DNA of 64,000 nucleotides from Eucommia ulmoides. Lineage: Eukaryota > Streptophyta > Magnoliopsida > Garryales > Eucommiaceae. A program made the position numbers and the translations under genes. The stretch spans positions 9,123,726 through 9,187,725 of the forward strand of contig CM028327.1 in assembly GCA_016647705.1 (NCBI GenBank), read 5' to 3'. How positions within the stretch are numbered: the first letter of the stretch is position 1; every line of letters starts with the position of its first letter. Shown here one piece after another: positions 10,620 through 22,962 of this stretch. The notes below the pieces were generated by a model, which made no database searches, was not told the origin of the DNA, and saw only the letters and a program-made list of their open reading frames with translations.

Positions 10620-13200
10620 AATTTTCTATACTAAAAAACCCACAGTAACTACACAGTAATTTTTACTGCGCATTAACAATCCCAACAACCCAAAAATCAC
10701 CAACGAGATGGGACCGTAGCGAAATTCAAGAATATGAATTAAATATGTAATTTTTGCTGTGCATTAGCCATCTCAACAACAAAAATATCAACAATGAAAA
10801 GAAGGAGACGGAAACTCAAAAATCCAAGACGCCAATTTGTAATTTTTGCAACACACTTCATTTTATGTTAGTAGTTAGTTTGTATGAACTTTTAACATTG
10901 GTTAATGGGATTTGATTACATTTTCTTTATTTTTTCAATCAAAAGTACATGTGTGAAATATTTATTGTACAGTTATAATCGGTTGAATATTTACTGTACA
11001 TTTATCACACATGTAATGTAAGAAAATAGCAACCCAAATTTGGCTCGAATAATAGATTTCTACCGTACATTAATAAATTCCAAGAACTCAATATTCATCA
11101 CTCATGCAATGTAAGAAAATAGCAATCAAAAAACGTGACTTGAGTATTGAACTTTTGTCGTACAAATTTCAAGAACTCAATATTTAACAAATGTAATGGA
11201 AGATAATAGTAATTGAAACTTGATTTGAACGGTGAATTTTTACTGCATATCAACAATTTCAAGAAATCAAACATAAAAAATTTAAAGAATGGTCAAAACG
11301 GAGTGGCCGACATAACATCAATGTGTACTGGCATTGCAAGGAAGATAGGTCAAGACAATTAATTATTTTTTAAAAAATAACGTCTCACAATTGAAATAAA
11401 ATAGTCTCAAGAAAAATAACACAACTGGTCTAAAGCAATGTCAAAAATATAATCCCAGCCCTTGAATTGTTCACAACACAACGAAACAAAAAAAAAAAAA
11501 TCAATAACCTCCCTTTAGATCATTGACAACATCATGCGGTATTGGAGTAACAGTCTTCAAAGTAGCACCTTCAACCATAAAACCTGGTTGAGAACCCTCC
11601 GGCTGCCTCTTGGTGCTAATGATTTCACCTCTTGCCTTTGCCTTTCAGTTTATCATTCAATATTCTTCCTTGGTTTGAATTCAACGGTTCACCTAGAAGG
11701 CAAAACATGCTCAACTAGGACATGGATCCACTTTCAAATTATCCCGTGACCTACCTATATAGACAAACATACAACAAGGTTCAATTTGCTCTTACCAACC
11801 AACCAACCAACCAACATATACAGGAATAAAAAGATAAAGTCCAACAGGAGATTGGAAGATTGCCAATGCCCCATGCTGTCAAGTAAAATAAAGTTTCCCG
11901 AAAAGTGAGGTCAACACCAGGGAGAGAAGAAACGAGGAAGGTGCATGCAAACCAATTAACTATGAATAAGAAAATGTAGGAAAATTGATTGGTTTAAGTG
12001 GTTACTGCACAATAATATTTAATTTTACTGCACAATAATATTTAATGCACTGTGCAATAATGGTACTACACAGTAATCCTGGGCAGTGATGACTTGAAAT
12101 TGCTATCTATATCAACAATTCTAAAATGATAATTCATTTCCATTGTACTCTTCTTGGTCCTCTCCCTTCAAACACACATTTTTTTGTTTTGTGATATGTA
12201 TAATCACCCTTGGCGTTTTATTGCTATTTTAATTATAAAAATAACTTTTCTTAGCACATGTAATATTCATAGCATGCAGAAACGGTCGAACTGATAGAAC
12301 TAAATTGTATCTTGTACAAGAAATGCAGATTGAAAAGAAACTGGAGAAACTTAAGAATGGCAGAGCTAAAGATTCAAAGTCTAAAATAAAGGTAAAAATT
12401 AGTTATTAAAGCAACTAAGTAACAACGTGCATTAGGCGTGTAGACTTATTAGTATCAACTCATAATCAATTAATGCGCAAAATGTCTGAAATCTTACTAT
12501 AAGCTTGACATTCTCGAAATGCGGATCTAACACAAGTCTTCAATTCGTGTCTTTTGCTACACATTAATAATCTATAGAAATGAAACATTTTTTTTTGCTC
12601 TACACTAATTAAATATCAAATTTCAGTGACGATTCAATCAAAATCTAACATCAACAATGAAACGTAACAAATTGTCAATCAAAACAAGTCTTTCAATTCA
12701 TGATTTGCTACACAGTAAAAAAACTCAAGATCTATTACTACACAGTAACTATTCCAACATTTTATCATTGACCACTGAAATTGATAATAGGGATAGTAGC
12801 CATCTCTATTTGGGATGAAACAAAAGCGAAATTCAAGAACACAATTGCTGACAGTTATTTTGCTACACATCAACAACTCTAATGACCCACACAGTAAATA
12901 TTTCAAGAAATCAAGCACCAACACATCAACCATGAAAAGGAATGAACCCAATGTCAAACTTTGATTTTTGAACAGTAATATTCACCAAACAGACACAAGC
13001 AAACAGCAAAAATGCAAATCAAACATCGAATTTTGCTACACATTCACTAACCATCAATTTTGGAATCACAATAAAAATTCTAAACATCAAGTAATGCGAT
13101 TGAAAAATTGATTTTTGATATACAATTAATTTCCAACAAAAAACACCCACAATTACTATGAAAATCAACAGAACTCCCATAGATATTTGAGTTTTGAACA
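10620..13200. repeat. Degenerate repeat array (ACACAGTAA / TGCTACACATTAACA words)
   Basis: Words such as TTTTTACTG(T/C)ACATTAACAA, CAACAATTTCAAGAA and CTACACAGTAA recur roughly every 60-150 bp over 2.5 kb, in diverged form. The array occupies the right interior of the 6.0-kb MULE up to its right GC-rich segment. Unit length varies, so it is not a simple satellite. Confidence 0.55.
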
Positions 13201-14286
13201 GCAATAATTAAACCCTCAAAGAATAGTTTTGGAGAGACGAAGCAACAAATATAACAATATGTAGCAACTTACCGACGACGAAAACGACGGCGACAGCGAG
13301 AGGAAACGTTGGCGATGGCGTCTGCAATGGAAAACGATGATTCCTATTGCAGCAACTATGTGTGTATGTGCAAATGAGACGGAAAACTGTGCCGGGGGTG
13401 GACAGACGACGGGGGCTGGCAATGGACAGCGACAACTTCGACTGAATAGTGCTGGTAATGGACTGGACGGCGACGACGTTTGAAATGAACGGCGACGACG
13501 GCCTGGACTGGATGGCGACGGCAACTCCAATTGAATTATTGTTGTGGTTTAGGGTGAGGGCTTCGAATGGGTGCCGGCGAAATTGGGGACCTAAGCAATT
13601 CTTGCTGTGAATTGGAAAAAATGATGCTCCAATTGTTGATTTTCCAATTTTGATTGAGCTTTCCTCCTAAAATTACTTTCCAAATGAAGAAAGCTTTCAC
13701 GCGCCTCTTCGCCCAGGTGAAGATCACGGCTGCAACATGGGTTCCATTTTAATTATATATTGTTATTGTTGGTTTAGTGCAAAAAATGAGTGAGAAGTCT
13801 TGCACTTATAAAGAGAAATATGAGGGTAAAATTAGAACAAAAAAAAATGGATTTTGGAGAGAAAAAACACAAAAAACAGGTCCAACCACATTCCTGGCGA
13901 GTGGGGCTCAATTCTGTCAATTTTGACAGAAAGTTTTAGTTTTGCACTTAGGTCCAAGGCCACAGGGGGGTAAGTGGCGACGTTTGAACCATAGGGGAAT
14001 AAAGTGCGAATGGATTAAACCACAAGGGATAAAGTGTAATTAACCTTATTTAATATTTATATAAAAATATTAGTTTTTCCAACAACATTTGACTAGCACC
14101 TTACAGTATGCTCTTTTGTCTCATATATCCTTACATTAAACAAATATGTCCCCTTCCCCAACTACACATACATATCCACATCTCATAGCATTTATATCAA
14201 CCACAATCCCATTTATAGTTGAATTCAACTTTAATTTTCTTCAAACCAAGCAAAATTCAACCATTTTTATTTCAATCTTCTTGAAT

Positions 14287-14923
14287 ATGGAGTTTGAAAA
14301 CAAGGTTAGAAATGGAGGGTTTGAGGGTATAGAGGGAACAAGAAGAAGAACAAGAGTGAGGTTTTCAGACATAATTTTAAGGTTTCTGGCTATGACGCTA
14401 ACCCTTTTGGCTGTCATAATGTATGGTGTTGATAAACAAACTAAATTTGTGCCGGTCACTATCAACTCGTCTCTCCCGCCGTTGCGTATTGCAATGACAG
14501 CCCACTGGCGTCACATGTCTGCCCTCGTGTGTGTGTGTGTTTTTTTTTTTTTTTCAATGAAAAAAAATTATATGCAACCTTAGTGCTCGCAATTAACCAA
14601 TATCTGAAATTCAATATTGAGGCAAGGACGTTTGTGTTTCTCTGTGTGTGTTGCACTTTTTACCCCTAAACCTTTTTGTAATCGAACTCTATCCCTTTAT
14701 GTTTTAATTTTTACTATTCGCCCTTTAAAATTTTTGTTTTGTATCAATTTGGTCCAATTGATTGATTCTGGTTAGTTAATGATTAGAGTAGGGGGCGAAA
14801 TGCAACCGTAGTCAAACTTAAAGGTGCAAAGTGCAATATATTTTTTTTATTCTATTAATTTTTTTTTCACGTGTAAATCACTTGATTAATTCCGATGATA
14901 AAATCGACAATAATTAGTCAAAT

Positions 14924-14969
<46 letters not shown>

Positions 14970-15341
14970 TGTTTTTAACTAATTTTTGAATTTTCTTATC
15001 TTAGGTACTTTTTGGTGGTTAATTCAGTGGCATGTGCACATGCCTCAATATCATTGCTAATAAAAATATTGGGAAATAACAAAGGCGGGAAAAAGGGTTT
15101 AATAGTGGTGGCTATTGACCTCTTGATGGTGGCTTTGCTCTTCTCCGGCGGTGGTGCTGCGGCGGCAATAGGAGTGGTCGGCTACCGTGGGAACTCACAC
15201 GCGCGGTGGAAGAAAGTGTGTAATGTTTTTGATAGATTTTGCAAAGAAGGGGCTATAGCTATTGTTCTTTCTTTTCTTGGTTCATTGGCTTTTCTTTTGC
15301 TTGTTTTGCTTTGTGCTTTGAACTTCTACATGAGGTTTTGA
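14287..15341 (+). CDS. CASPL: CASP-like (CASPL1E-type) four-helix membrane protein
   Basis: Two exons, 14287-14528 and 15005-15341, joined in phase 2, encode 192 aa. The donor lies at the start of a GT microsatellite; only the 14528 border gives the phase that exon 2 needs. Helices lie near residues 28-47, 82-102, 113-140 and 163-187, with the conserved Arg in helix 1 (R32) and Asp in helix 3 (D119). The GYRGNSHARWKKVCNVFDRF segment is the family hallmark. Compared with the neighbouring CASP-like gene, the intron that follows the helix-3 Asp (one codon later) is absent, while the first intron is at the homologous position and phase. A 6.0-kb MULE ends 240 bp upstream. Likely a plasma-membrane scaffold protein; its exact role cannot be read from sequence. 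Confidence 0.92.
14651..14842. mobile_element. Small MULE-type MITE in CASP-like intron
   Basis: Inverted ends TTGCACTTTTTACCCCTAAA and AGGTGCAAAGTGCAA enclose about 190 bp. The words resemble the GGGTTAAT...CACTTT family. No target duplication was confirmed. A (TA)n run follows at about 14929-14967. Confidence 0.5.
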
Positions 15342-15502
15342 TCTCTCTCACCTAGTGTGTGTGAGAGAGAAAGAGTGTGTGTGTGTGTGAGAGAGAGAGA
15401 AGAGGGGGGGGGGGGGGGGTAGAGAGAGACTATTGAAAAAGACGATCAAAATTGTAAATATTACTAGTACTTATGTTTGGTAATATTGTATGTTTATTTT
15501 TT

Positions 15503-15715
15503 TTTTTACCTTAAGGTTTGTGAGCACTTTACTCTCTTATTATTTGATCCAATTATACTTTATTCCCTGTAATATTTTCGTAAATACTTAATCTATTATA
15601 TAGTCAAAATTTAACTCTAACTTGTTAGACAATTAAATTATATATTTTCGTAAATACTTAATCTACTATGCGGTCAAAATTTCACTCTAACTTGTCAGAC
15701 AATTAAATTATATAT
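15503..15715. repeat. Truncated MULE-type MITE with internal 70-bp tandem duplication
   Basis: It begins with words of the family (ACTTTACTCTCTTATTATTT, ACTTTATTCCCTGTAATATT). It then contains a nearly identical duplication starting ATTTTCGTAAATACTTAATC at about 15572 and again at about 15644. The right terminus is missing. Confidence 0.5.
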
Positions 15716-15719
15716 ATAC

Positions 15720-16417
15720 TGATGTCGAAAAATAGTTAACACCTATAGTTGGTTTGGTTCGAGTCCATGTTGGTTATATTGTGTTGATCTGGCGTTTTGG
15801 CGTCCTTTGTGTATGGCTTGTTTCATCCGGTGAACAATCTTCCGCCAAGGCTTTAGGAGTTTGAGCAAATAATTGCACAAAGTCCCGCTTGGGTGTGCCC
15901 AGTGAAGTTCATCCAACATGAGAGTAAAAGCTCAAAGAAAATAGGAGTTCCAATCTTAAATAAGAAGCCTACTCATCACCAGGTGCATTTATTGTCTCAT
16001 TATTTATAGTAGAAGGGTCGAATTAGCCCCTGAAAATTAAAGCCCTAAGCTCATATTATTAACGTAATCCGACGTGTGACGAATTAGGTAGCAAGTGCCA
16101 TGATTAGGCCTTTGAGCTTTGACTTTTGGACAACAAATAGAGTACATAGGCCTACCAGAGGAAATAGGAGACAACGCTCAGCCAACGGGATTGTAGAGAG
16201 TCTTCTAGTGGTCAGAGAACCTGTTCTGTTCTCGTTGCTCATTGATCAGACCAGGGCAGTTTGCACAAGTGATCGGAAGGGAGAGCTCAGCTCAAATGAC
16301 TCTGGTTTCAGTAAGTGCTCGGACAGTCTTCATGTTATTTGATCGGTCTGTATAGTGCAATCAAGTGTGGACGATGAGCAGTGCCCTCCTAACTAGTGGA
16401 GTAATAAAGGTTTAGGA
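15720..16417. other. Moderately GC-rich unassigned repeat, possibly an LTR remnant
   Basis: This stretch differs in composition from its AT-rich neighbours and carries no readable gene (one 80-codon frame at 16100-16342 has no recognised motif). Phrases such as CATTTATTGTCTCATTATTT read like an LTR interior. The solo LTR at 16423 is inserted in it, and only 27 bp of it (23726-23752) continues between that LTR and the 12-kb MULE. Confidence 0.3.
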
Positions 16418-16999
16418 CATAATGTCACGTCCCGTCCCGGACACCCATCCTCCCAGGACCGGCATGACGACAATATGATAACACCTATTACATCTAAAAC
16501 TTCTTATACATTACAAAATTTAAATAAATCACTATACAATTCATTACACAACATATACATAATCTTTTACTTCCCTATTGTTCATTTCTGACCGCTCCAC
16601 TCAAACATATTCCCAGATGACTCCACCTAATACCAATAAGGGACCGTCTCCTAAAGAAATCACCTGCGAGTGTACTGCCTTCTTAGTAAAAACCATTTTT
16701 AACATAGCAACAATATATTTCATAAAATCCAACATTTAAATGGATCAAGCGTGAATAAATATAAACACCACACAGAGTTGGTAAAATCTCTAGTATCAAA
16801 TAAGCAATGGAAATAAAGCAGTATAAATTCAGTTTCCAAACACCCAATCAAAAATAAGTCACCCAGTATATATAAAACACCCCAATTTAAATCACACATC
16901 TCAATCCCACACCCACCGGCTAAGCCATAGTGATCGTTTTAATCTCACGATCGGGAGTTGCAACGGTACCGTAACCATCCGTAGGATATGCCTTCCTAG

Positions 17000-17230
17000 C
17001 GGACCTAACTGCGCAGATCACAGCCAACCGGACGTCTCCGGAGGCCAATAATATACATCACCACATAATAAGTATCCATCATAAATCACCACCTGCCGAA
17101 CCACCCTCCGGACATGACATCATAACTATGGCATAGTCAATTCAATAATATCATCACCAAAACACAAATAATTATCCATCTGCCGGACTACCCTCCGGAC
17201 AGACCATAATATAAATCACCACTTCAATAA
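17000..17230. repeat. Diverged direct repeat inside the solo LTR
   Basis: A block with ATCACCACCTGCCGAACCAC and CCTCCGGACATGAC (about 17085-17120) recurs as CATCTGCCGGACTACCCTCC with GGACAGACC (about 17178-17212). A related CGGACGTCTCCGGAGG lies near 17030. No coding content was found. Confidence 0.5.
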
Positions 17231-18073
17231 TATCGACAAACTCACAATTTCATCAATACCGTCAAAATCACCCTTGTCCACCTCTTTTTAACAAAACCCA
17301 CTTTTAATTTAAAAATCATATTTTTCCCACCTTTTTATTAAAACCACCAAATCCAACAGATCATTTATAAAGTCTTTCCTTTTTAAACCCAAACATTGCA
17401 ATGGAAAACTATTTTACCAACTCACCCACAACTGGCTTGATCCATATAATTTATAAAATTCGTACAGTTAAATAAACATATATCTCATTATATTTATATG
17501 AAAATAGTTTGGCAAGAAGGGCAGTACACTCACCTGATATCTGCTTTCGTAACCTTTATCCGACTATCCCCAATCCGCATTCCGGTGCCTACGAACCTAA
17601 CGGTAACAAGGCCTAAATTAATACTTTTGTATGAAACAAACTAATCATGCCATGAAATCCTGATTTCCTTAATTTCCTATTTTCCATCTTTTATTACAAA
17701 ATATAACTATTCAACTAGTATCGTTTCATTACGGTTTACTATTTATAAACTCTGTTCTTATAAACAATCTCAAGATTTATTATTTTTATTTAATTACTCT
17801 AAGCTCGGCCTCGGTCTATTATGAAAAAAAAAAAAAAGATGGAAAAGGCTTTAAGGAAGGCTCAAGTTCTTGACTTAGTAGGGGAGGACAGTGGATTGAT
17901 AAGGTTGATCATAGGACGCAAAGTGAAGAGTCTTCATCCGTCACTCTCCACCACCTAAGTCTCTTAAGGTTAGAAAACTAAATTTAGAATTCTCAACATA
18001 AATTAGAAAGGTTACCCGTTCCGAACTGATCGTGGATTTCTCTGAAATTCCATGTATTTCTGATTCTGCTCCC

Positions 18074-18195
18074 CACCGCCTAAGCGACGTCCCACCGCCT
18101 AAGCGATCGAGTGGCTGCTTCTCCCTTTCTCACAACTGCACTCTGTATTTTCACCGCCTAGGCGAAAATCCACCGCTTAGGCGGTAAATCGTCTT
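18074..18195. repeat. Cluster of CCACCGCCTAAGCG motifs
   Basis: Four copies of an 11-14-bp word occur in 120 bp: CCACCGCCTAAGCG twice, CACCGCCTAGGCG, and CCACCGCTTAGGCGG. The last two contain the partial palindrome CCGCCTAGGCG. They lie in the solo LTR, upstream of the CA-rich region on the plus strand. Confidence 0.65.
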
Positions 18196-18212
18196 CCTCC
18201 TCCTGTTCTGTT

Positions 18213-18580
18213 TTGAGATCTCAGCCAACTCTCTCTCCCTCTCTTCTCACCATAAGCTCACACCCACACAATACAACACACAAAAACCCACACAATCGCC
18301 GGCCACTGGACACTTTCCAACAAACCCACGTTCATTTCTCTCTCTTCTCTGTTTTTTCGACAACACACACACGCACACAGCAGCGGCGATCACGCATGCT
18401 ACTCACTTGCCCAAACCAGAAACAAAGCACAACACACACATACCTACACCCACAACGGCACCTCACAACTGACATCTCTCTCTCTCTAACTTTCCACTGT
18501 CGGAAATTATCAAAACCCACACCGTCGGCACATACACACACCGGGTCCGTGATCACCCACACATACACTGAGCACACAAA
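18213..18580. repeat. CA-rich low-complexity stretch in the solo LTR
   Basis: Dense CACACA and CTCTCT runs give long open frames on both strands with low-complexity products rich in Thr and His (plus) or Val and Cys (minus). These frames have no domain and are treated as non-coding. Confidence 0.7.
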
Positions 18581-19428
18581 ATACACACCCACACATACAC
18601 ACATCGCCGACGGAACCAATGCACACACCGCCTCACCAAAATCGAAACAGGAAACAGATGAATACAAACAAACAAGCGCACACACACAACAACACCAAAC
18701 GAAAACATAACACACACATGCACAGCACCATCGTCACACATACATCCAGCAAGCATACACACCCACAGACGAAGCACATGAACTCACCGCTGACGAATCA
18801 TGACGCCGCCGACTGCCTTATCTCTCTCTCTCTCTGCTGCCGACCCATCTCTCTCTCTTCTCTTCTTCTCGATTCTTCGCTCCTTCTTATCCCTATCTGT
18901 ATGTGTAAATCTATATAATAAATCAGCTCATTTACATTCACAGTCGTCCGATGTCTCTGGATATTCGTAACCGTTGGATGTCTTTTGATATATACAATAT
19001 CTATATACACACCCACACATACACACATCGCCGTCGGAACCCATGCACACACCGCCTCACCAAAATCGAAACAGGAAACAGAGGAATACAAACAAACAAG
19101 CGCACACACACAACAACACCAAACAAAAACATAACACACACATGCACAGCACCATCATCACACATTACATCCAGCAAGCATACACACCCACAGACGAAGC
19201 ACATGAACTCACCGTTGACGAATCATGACACCGCCGACTGCCTTATCTCTCTCTCTCTCTGCTACCGACCCATCTCTCTCTCTTCTCTTCTTCTCGATTC
19301 TTCGCTCCTTCTTATCCCTATCTGTATGTGTATATCTATATAATAAATCAGCTTATTTACATTCACAGCCGTCCGATGTCTCTGGATATTCGTAACCGTT
19401 GGATGTCTTTTGATATATACAACATCTA
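18581..19428 (+). repeat. 424-bp tandem duplication spanning the Helitron 5' end
   Basis: Copy 1 (18581-19004) and copy 2 (19005-19428) are nearly identical, both starting ATACACACCCACACATACAC. Each contains about 330 bp of LTR flank followed by the first 95 bp of the Helitron (TCTATATAATAAATCAGC). The duplication therefore arose after Helitron insertion. Confidence 0.9.
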
Positions 19429-19524
19429 TATACAACATATTTATATAATATATCTATCTATAATAATATACAATATTCAACACTTACCATCAATCATACT
19501 TTTTAACACTTACCATCGTCTACA

Positions 19525-20200
19525 GTGTCATGTCCTTACCTGCCCTTTGCATTTACTTCATGGACTCCCGTCTTCTTCTCCACTGAACCCGCTGCTAGAG
19601 AAATTAGGTTTGTCTCTCTCTCTCTCTTCCTTCCTCGCGCTCCCTCTCCACTTCCGACAATAGCCATCACCGTCCACTCCCTCTCAGCCTCCTCCGCCAT
19701 CCCCTCGCCACCACCACTGCCACCTCCGCTCCATTTCGCCGCTATGTCATCGCCTCGCCATCCACGCCGTCATCCTTCCTCGCGATTTCTTCTTTCTCCC
19801 TCGCGACGACTTCTCCCTTCCTCCAGACGACGACGGTGGCTTAGCTCTCGACTCCTCCAATCGCTCACGGTCCTCGCTCCCGATGTCGCAGATTCCCTGG
19901 TAAGCCTATTTGTTTTGAAATTCATTGGTTTGAATTTGATTTTTTTTAAGGGTTTCTGAAATTAGGGTCTCTTTCTCTCTTGATTTTGGGTTTCGAAACC
20001 CTTAAAATTGAAGCTCTCTCTCTATCTCGGTCGTGCTGCCTGTAAGAAATCACCACCATCGTCGCAATCAGGTCACCTTCATCAATGGCATACGCTCCTA
20101 TCTTGCAGAAAATTCCAGGTTCGTCTTTCTCTCTCTCCTTCTCCGTCTCTGCCTTTCGTTTTTCAGTTTGTTCGATTTTTAAAACCCTCACTCGATTTGA
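19525..20200 (+). other. Captured gene-like fragment inside the Helitron
   Basis: A GC-rich stretch (19530-19905) with Ser/Pro/Arg-rich frames ends at a donor-like CCTGGTAAGCC. A second short exon-like piece lies at about 20045-20125 between splice-like borders. This pattern of short GC-rich blocks separated by AT-rich intron-like sequence fits Helitron gene capture. No donor gene was recognised. Confidence 0.3.
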
Positions 20201-20209
20201 GTTGATCTG

Positions 20210-22780
20210 AGTTGGGACACCGATTGTGGCGTTGATCTGTTCCCGTCTCTATTTCTGTTCCTGTTCCCGAATTTGTATGAACTCACCAATCTGATTTCAT
20301 ATTGATTGCTCCCTAATTAGATCACCAAGTTTACATTGCGACGAAATCTATACGAGTGTTTGTATTCTGATTTCATATTCTACTGACATATGCCATTGAT
20401 GAACCATGTTCAGTTTCATATTCTACTGACGTATGCCATAGATTTCATATTCTCTAATTGATGAACCATGTTTAGTTTCCATTCTGTTTTCATTGTGAAT
20501 TTCTATTATGATGTTTGCAAATTTCAATTTCCATTCTGTTTCCATCTTCTAATGTTTGACAACAATTAGATCACTGATTTCATACCCGAATTTGTATGAA
20601 CTCGAGGTCCTCTTGGTTTAACATTTACATTTTTTTATTTTGTATCGAATATAAAGTATTCCATTTGGATGGATTTTATTCCTATTATATTTTAAATTTT
20701 AATTGCTTAGGCAAGAAGAGAACCAAGTCATTAGAATGTCGCTCTTGCTTTTGGTATGGGTGTAGTCATTGTACCACTTACTCATGTTTGTACCATTTGC
20801 TCTTATTTAAACAAGCCGCAAATCATTTAAGTTGAAGTCTGCTGAAGTAAAGTAACACAACCGCTTTTAGTTTTTTGCATAATATATAGATTATGTTTGT
20901 TCACTTCATATTCTTAACTTCACAGTTCGTATTCAGCTTTTATTATGCTTCATCAATGTTCCCATGTGGGAAAAGCAGCTTTTTCCTCTTCTTTCTGAAA
21001 ACAGTAGACACATCGATTCCATTGTTGTTGATGTGGTTTGTCAGATATGTATTTGAATTTGAATTTGTTTTTCGAGATGGGATATGTCTTTCTTATTATT
21101 CATTTTGTTTCTTCAATTGAGGTAAATCATATAGATATTTGCTTTTTTAACGTGAGCACTACATGTTTGATGAATGTATTTATAGGATACATATATATTT
21201 ATATTCTTATTTTATATTACTAACTATTTCCATTTTGGTTTCATATTGCTACACGTGTTAATCTGCACTTTCTCTGTTCGATTATAGAAGTAGAGGAAAG
21301 AGAGAGAAACTAACAAGGAGGGCAAGAAGCGATTGTAAAAGCAAGTTAAATTTTACCTCTCGAACTTGGTAAGACGTTCTCATTCAATGTAATTATATGG
21401 GTATAGAATTTATGTGGGGAAGTGACGTGTTACATGAATTTATTTTTCTCAACCTCAACTTTTAACCACTACTAACTATTTACTTCACAAATAGGATTAG
21501 TACCTTTCAACCACAATGTTGACCACTTAATTGAAACATATGAATTTATTAGTACCTTTTAACCACTACTAACCACAATGCTGACCACTTAATGCTGAAA
21601 AATAAATTCATCTGTTTCAGTTCATCTGATTAGTACCTTTTAATCACTACTAACTTTTAACCGCTTAATATTGAATCCTGTAGCAGAATTTTGTGTATGC
21701 AAATATCAATGCTGACCACTTAAATGAAAAAAATAAAGTTACAAATCAAAATTACACATTATTTTAGTTGCATAAACACTGTTATATCATATAAGCCACA
21801 AAAATATTGGCAGTTTACTGTAAATAAGCCAAGCAGTTGCGTTTTGTTGCTATTTCTGTGTCAGGTCATTTGAGATTTAGTTTATAAATTAATTATTTGT
21901 CTCAAGTACTATATTTATTCATCTATGTTATTATCTAGGTGAGTTTTTAAATTTTTTTCCTATTAAAGATTTTTTTTTTTTCTTTGATTGCATAATTATA
22001 TGATGAACCATGATATTAAAACTTACACATGTTTTAGTTTCAAAACATTTAGGCGGGGCAATTGCAACATATTGATGATATCTACTGTGCAAGAACGGAA
22101 GGACCTTGAAATCCCTGAACTAGAACCACTAGATCTCTCCCGCTCCTGGAGTCATGTTTTAAATGGTACCTCTCTCTCAAATCTACCGCATTTAATTTCC
22201 AATTTGCTTTTTTTTTTTTTTTTTTTGCAACCACTGGATTTTGTTTAGGGATTTTTATTTCATTTATCTTAAGGAATTAATTTGATTTAGTTTTATGAAT
22301 TTTGATTCCATTTCTTCATTCTAGGAATTTAATTTATTTTAGGGATTGTGTCCCATTCTTGATTTGATTCTTCATTCTACTCATTTTATATGCCTTGAGT
22401 GTCGGGCATTGTTACGAAACTCTACAATTTGGTTGCCGAGAGATCAAAACATAGAATTCTCTTCTTTGTTGAATTGATTCTAATTTCATTACATTGATTT
22501 CATTTCATATAGATGACCCGTTTGGTTGTTCTTCAATTCAGTAAATTCGACTATTTTTTTAATATTTGACAATTTTGTGAATTTGTTGAATTTAAAATTT
22601 GGCTGTAAAAATTAAAAATGTTCAAGTTAGGTTAATATCACAGGTTCATCCAGGTGTAGACGACAGTTTTGCAGTGTGGGACGGTCTCTTATCCACTTTC
22701 AGCTGTAAGGTAGAGGTTTTGGAGAGATTTGATGCTCCGAGCCCGCTGTCTTTCGAGTGCAAATAAATGATGCATGGTGA
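20210..22780. other. AT-rich Helitron interior without identifiable genes
   Basis: Only short frames occur. One 86-codon frame (21988-22248) includes a less AT-rich block bounded by acceptor-like TTTAG and a donor-like GGTACC, possibly a captured exon. Around 21440-21730 the words ACCACTTAA and TTTTAACCACTACTAAC recur several times. Nothing else could be identified. Confidence 0.35.
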
Positions 22781-22795
22781 GTTTGATCTGGTGGT

Positions 22796-22962
22796 TTTTT
22801 GTTTCTGTTTCTGTTACCTGTTTCTGTTCTGTTCCCTGTTTCGGTTTCGGTTTCTGTTTCTGTTCCCTGTTTCTGTTTCTGTTCCCTGTTCCCTGTTTCT
22901 GTTCTGTTCCCTATTTCTGTTCTGTTTCCGTTATCTGTTTCTGTTTCCGTTTCTGTTCTTAA
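22796..22962 (+). repeat. CTGTTTC/CTGTTCC minisatellite near the Helitron 3' end
   Basis: About 165 bp consist of alternating TTTCTG and TTCCCTG units. Open frames in all plus-strand registers and one minus-strand register follow from this repeat and are not genes. It begins about 700 bp from the Helitron 3' terminus. Confidence 0.85.

Larger units (their letters stand above)
8018..14046. mobile_element. 6.0-kb non-autonomous MULE with perfect 9-bp target duplication
   Basis: Terminal inverted repeats of about 110 bp match closely (8018-8130 against the reverse complement of 13930-14046), including GGTTAATTACACTTTA and TTCAAACGTCGCCACTTACC. The 9-mer TATTTAATA flanks both sides (8009-8017 and 14047-14055). 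No transposase is readable, so the element must move in trans. GC-rich, CpG-rich, coding-like segments near both ends (about 8240-9050 and 13270-13740), pointing inward from each TIR, resemble captured gene 5' regions, as in Pack-MULEs, but I recognise no source gene. It separates the two divergent CASP-like genes, and its right end is 240 bp from the start codon of the second. Confidence 0.9.

Noticed and set aside
18213..19343. Long open frames on both strands (up to 165 codons)
   Set aside because: Low-complexity CA and CT runs; the same frames reappear in the second copy of the 424-bp duplication. No coding signature.
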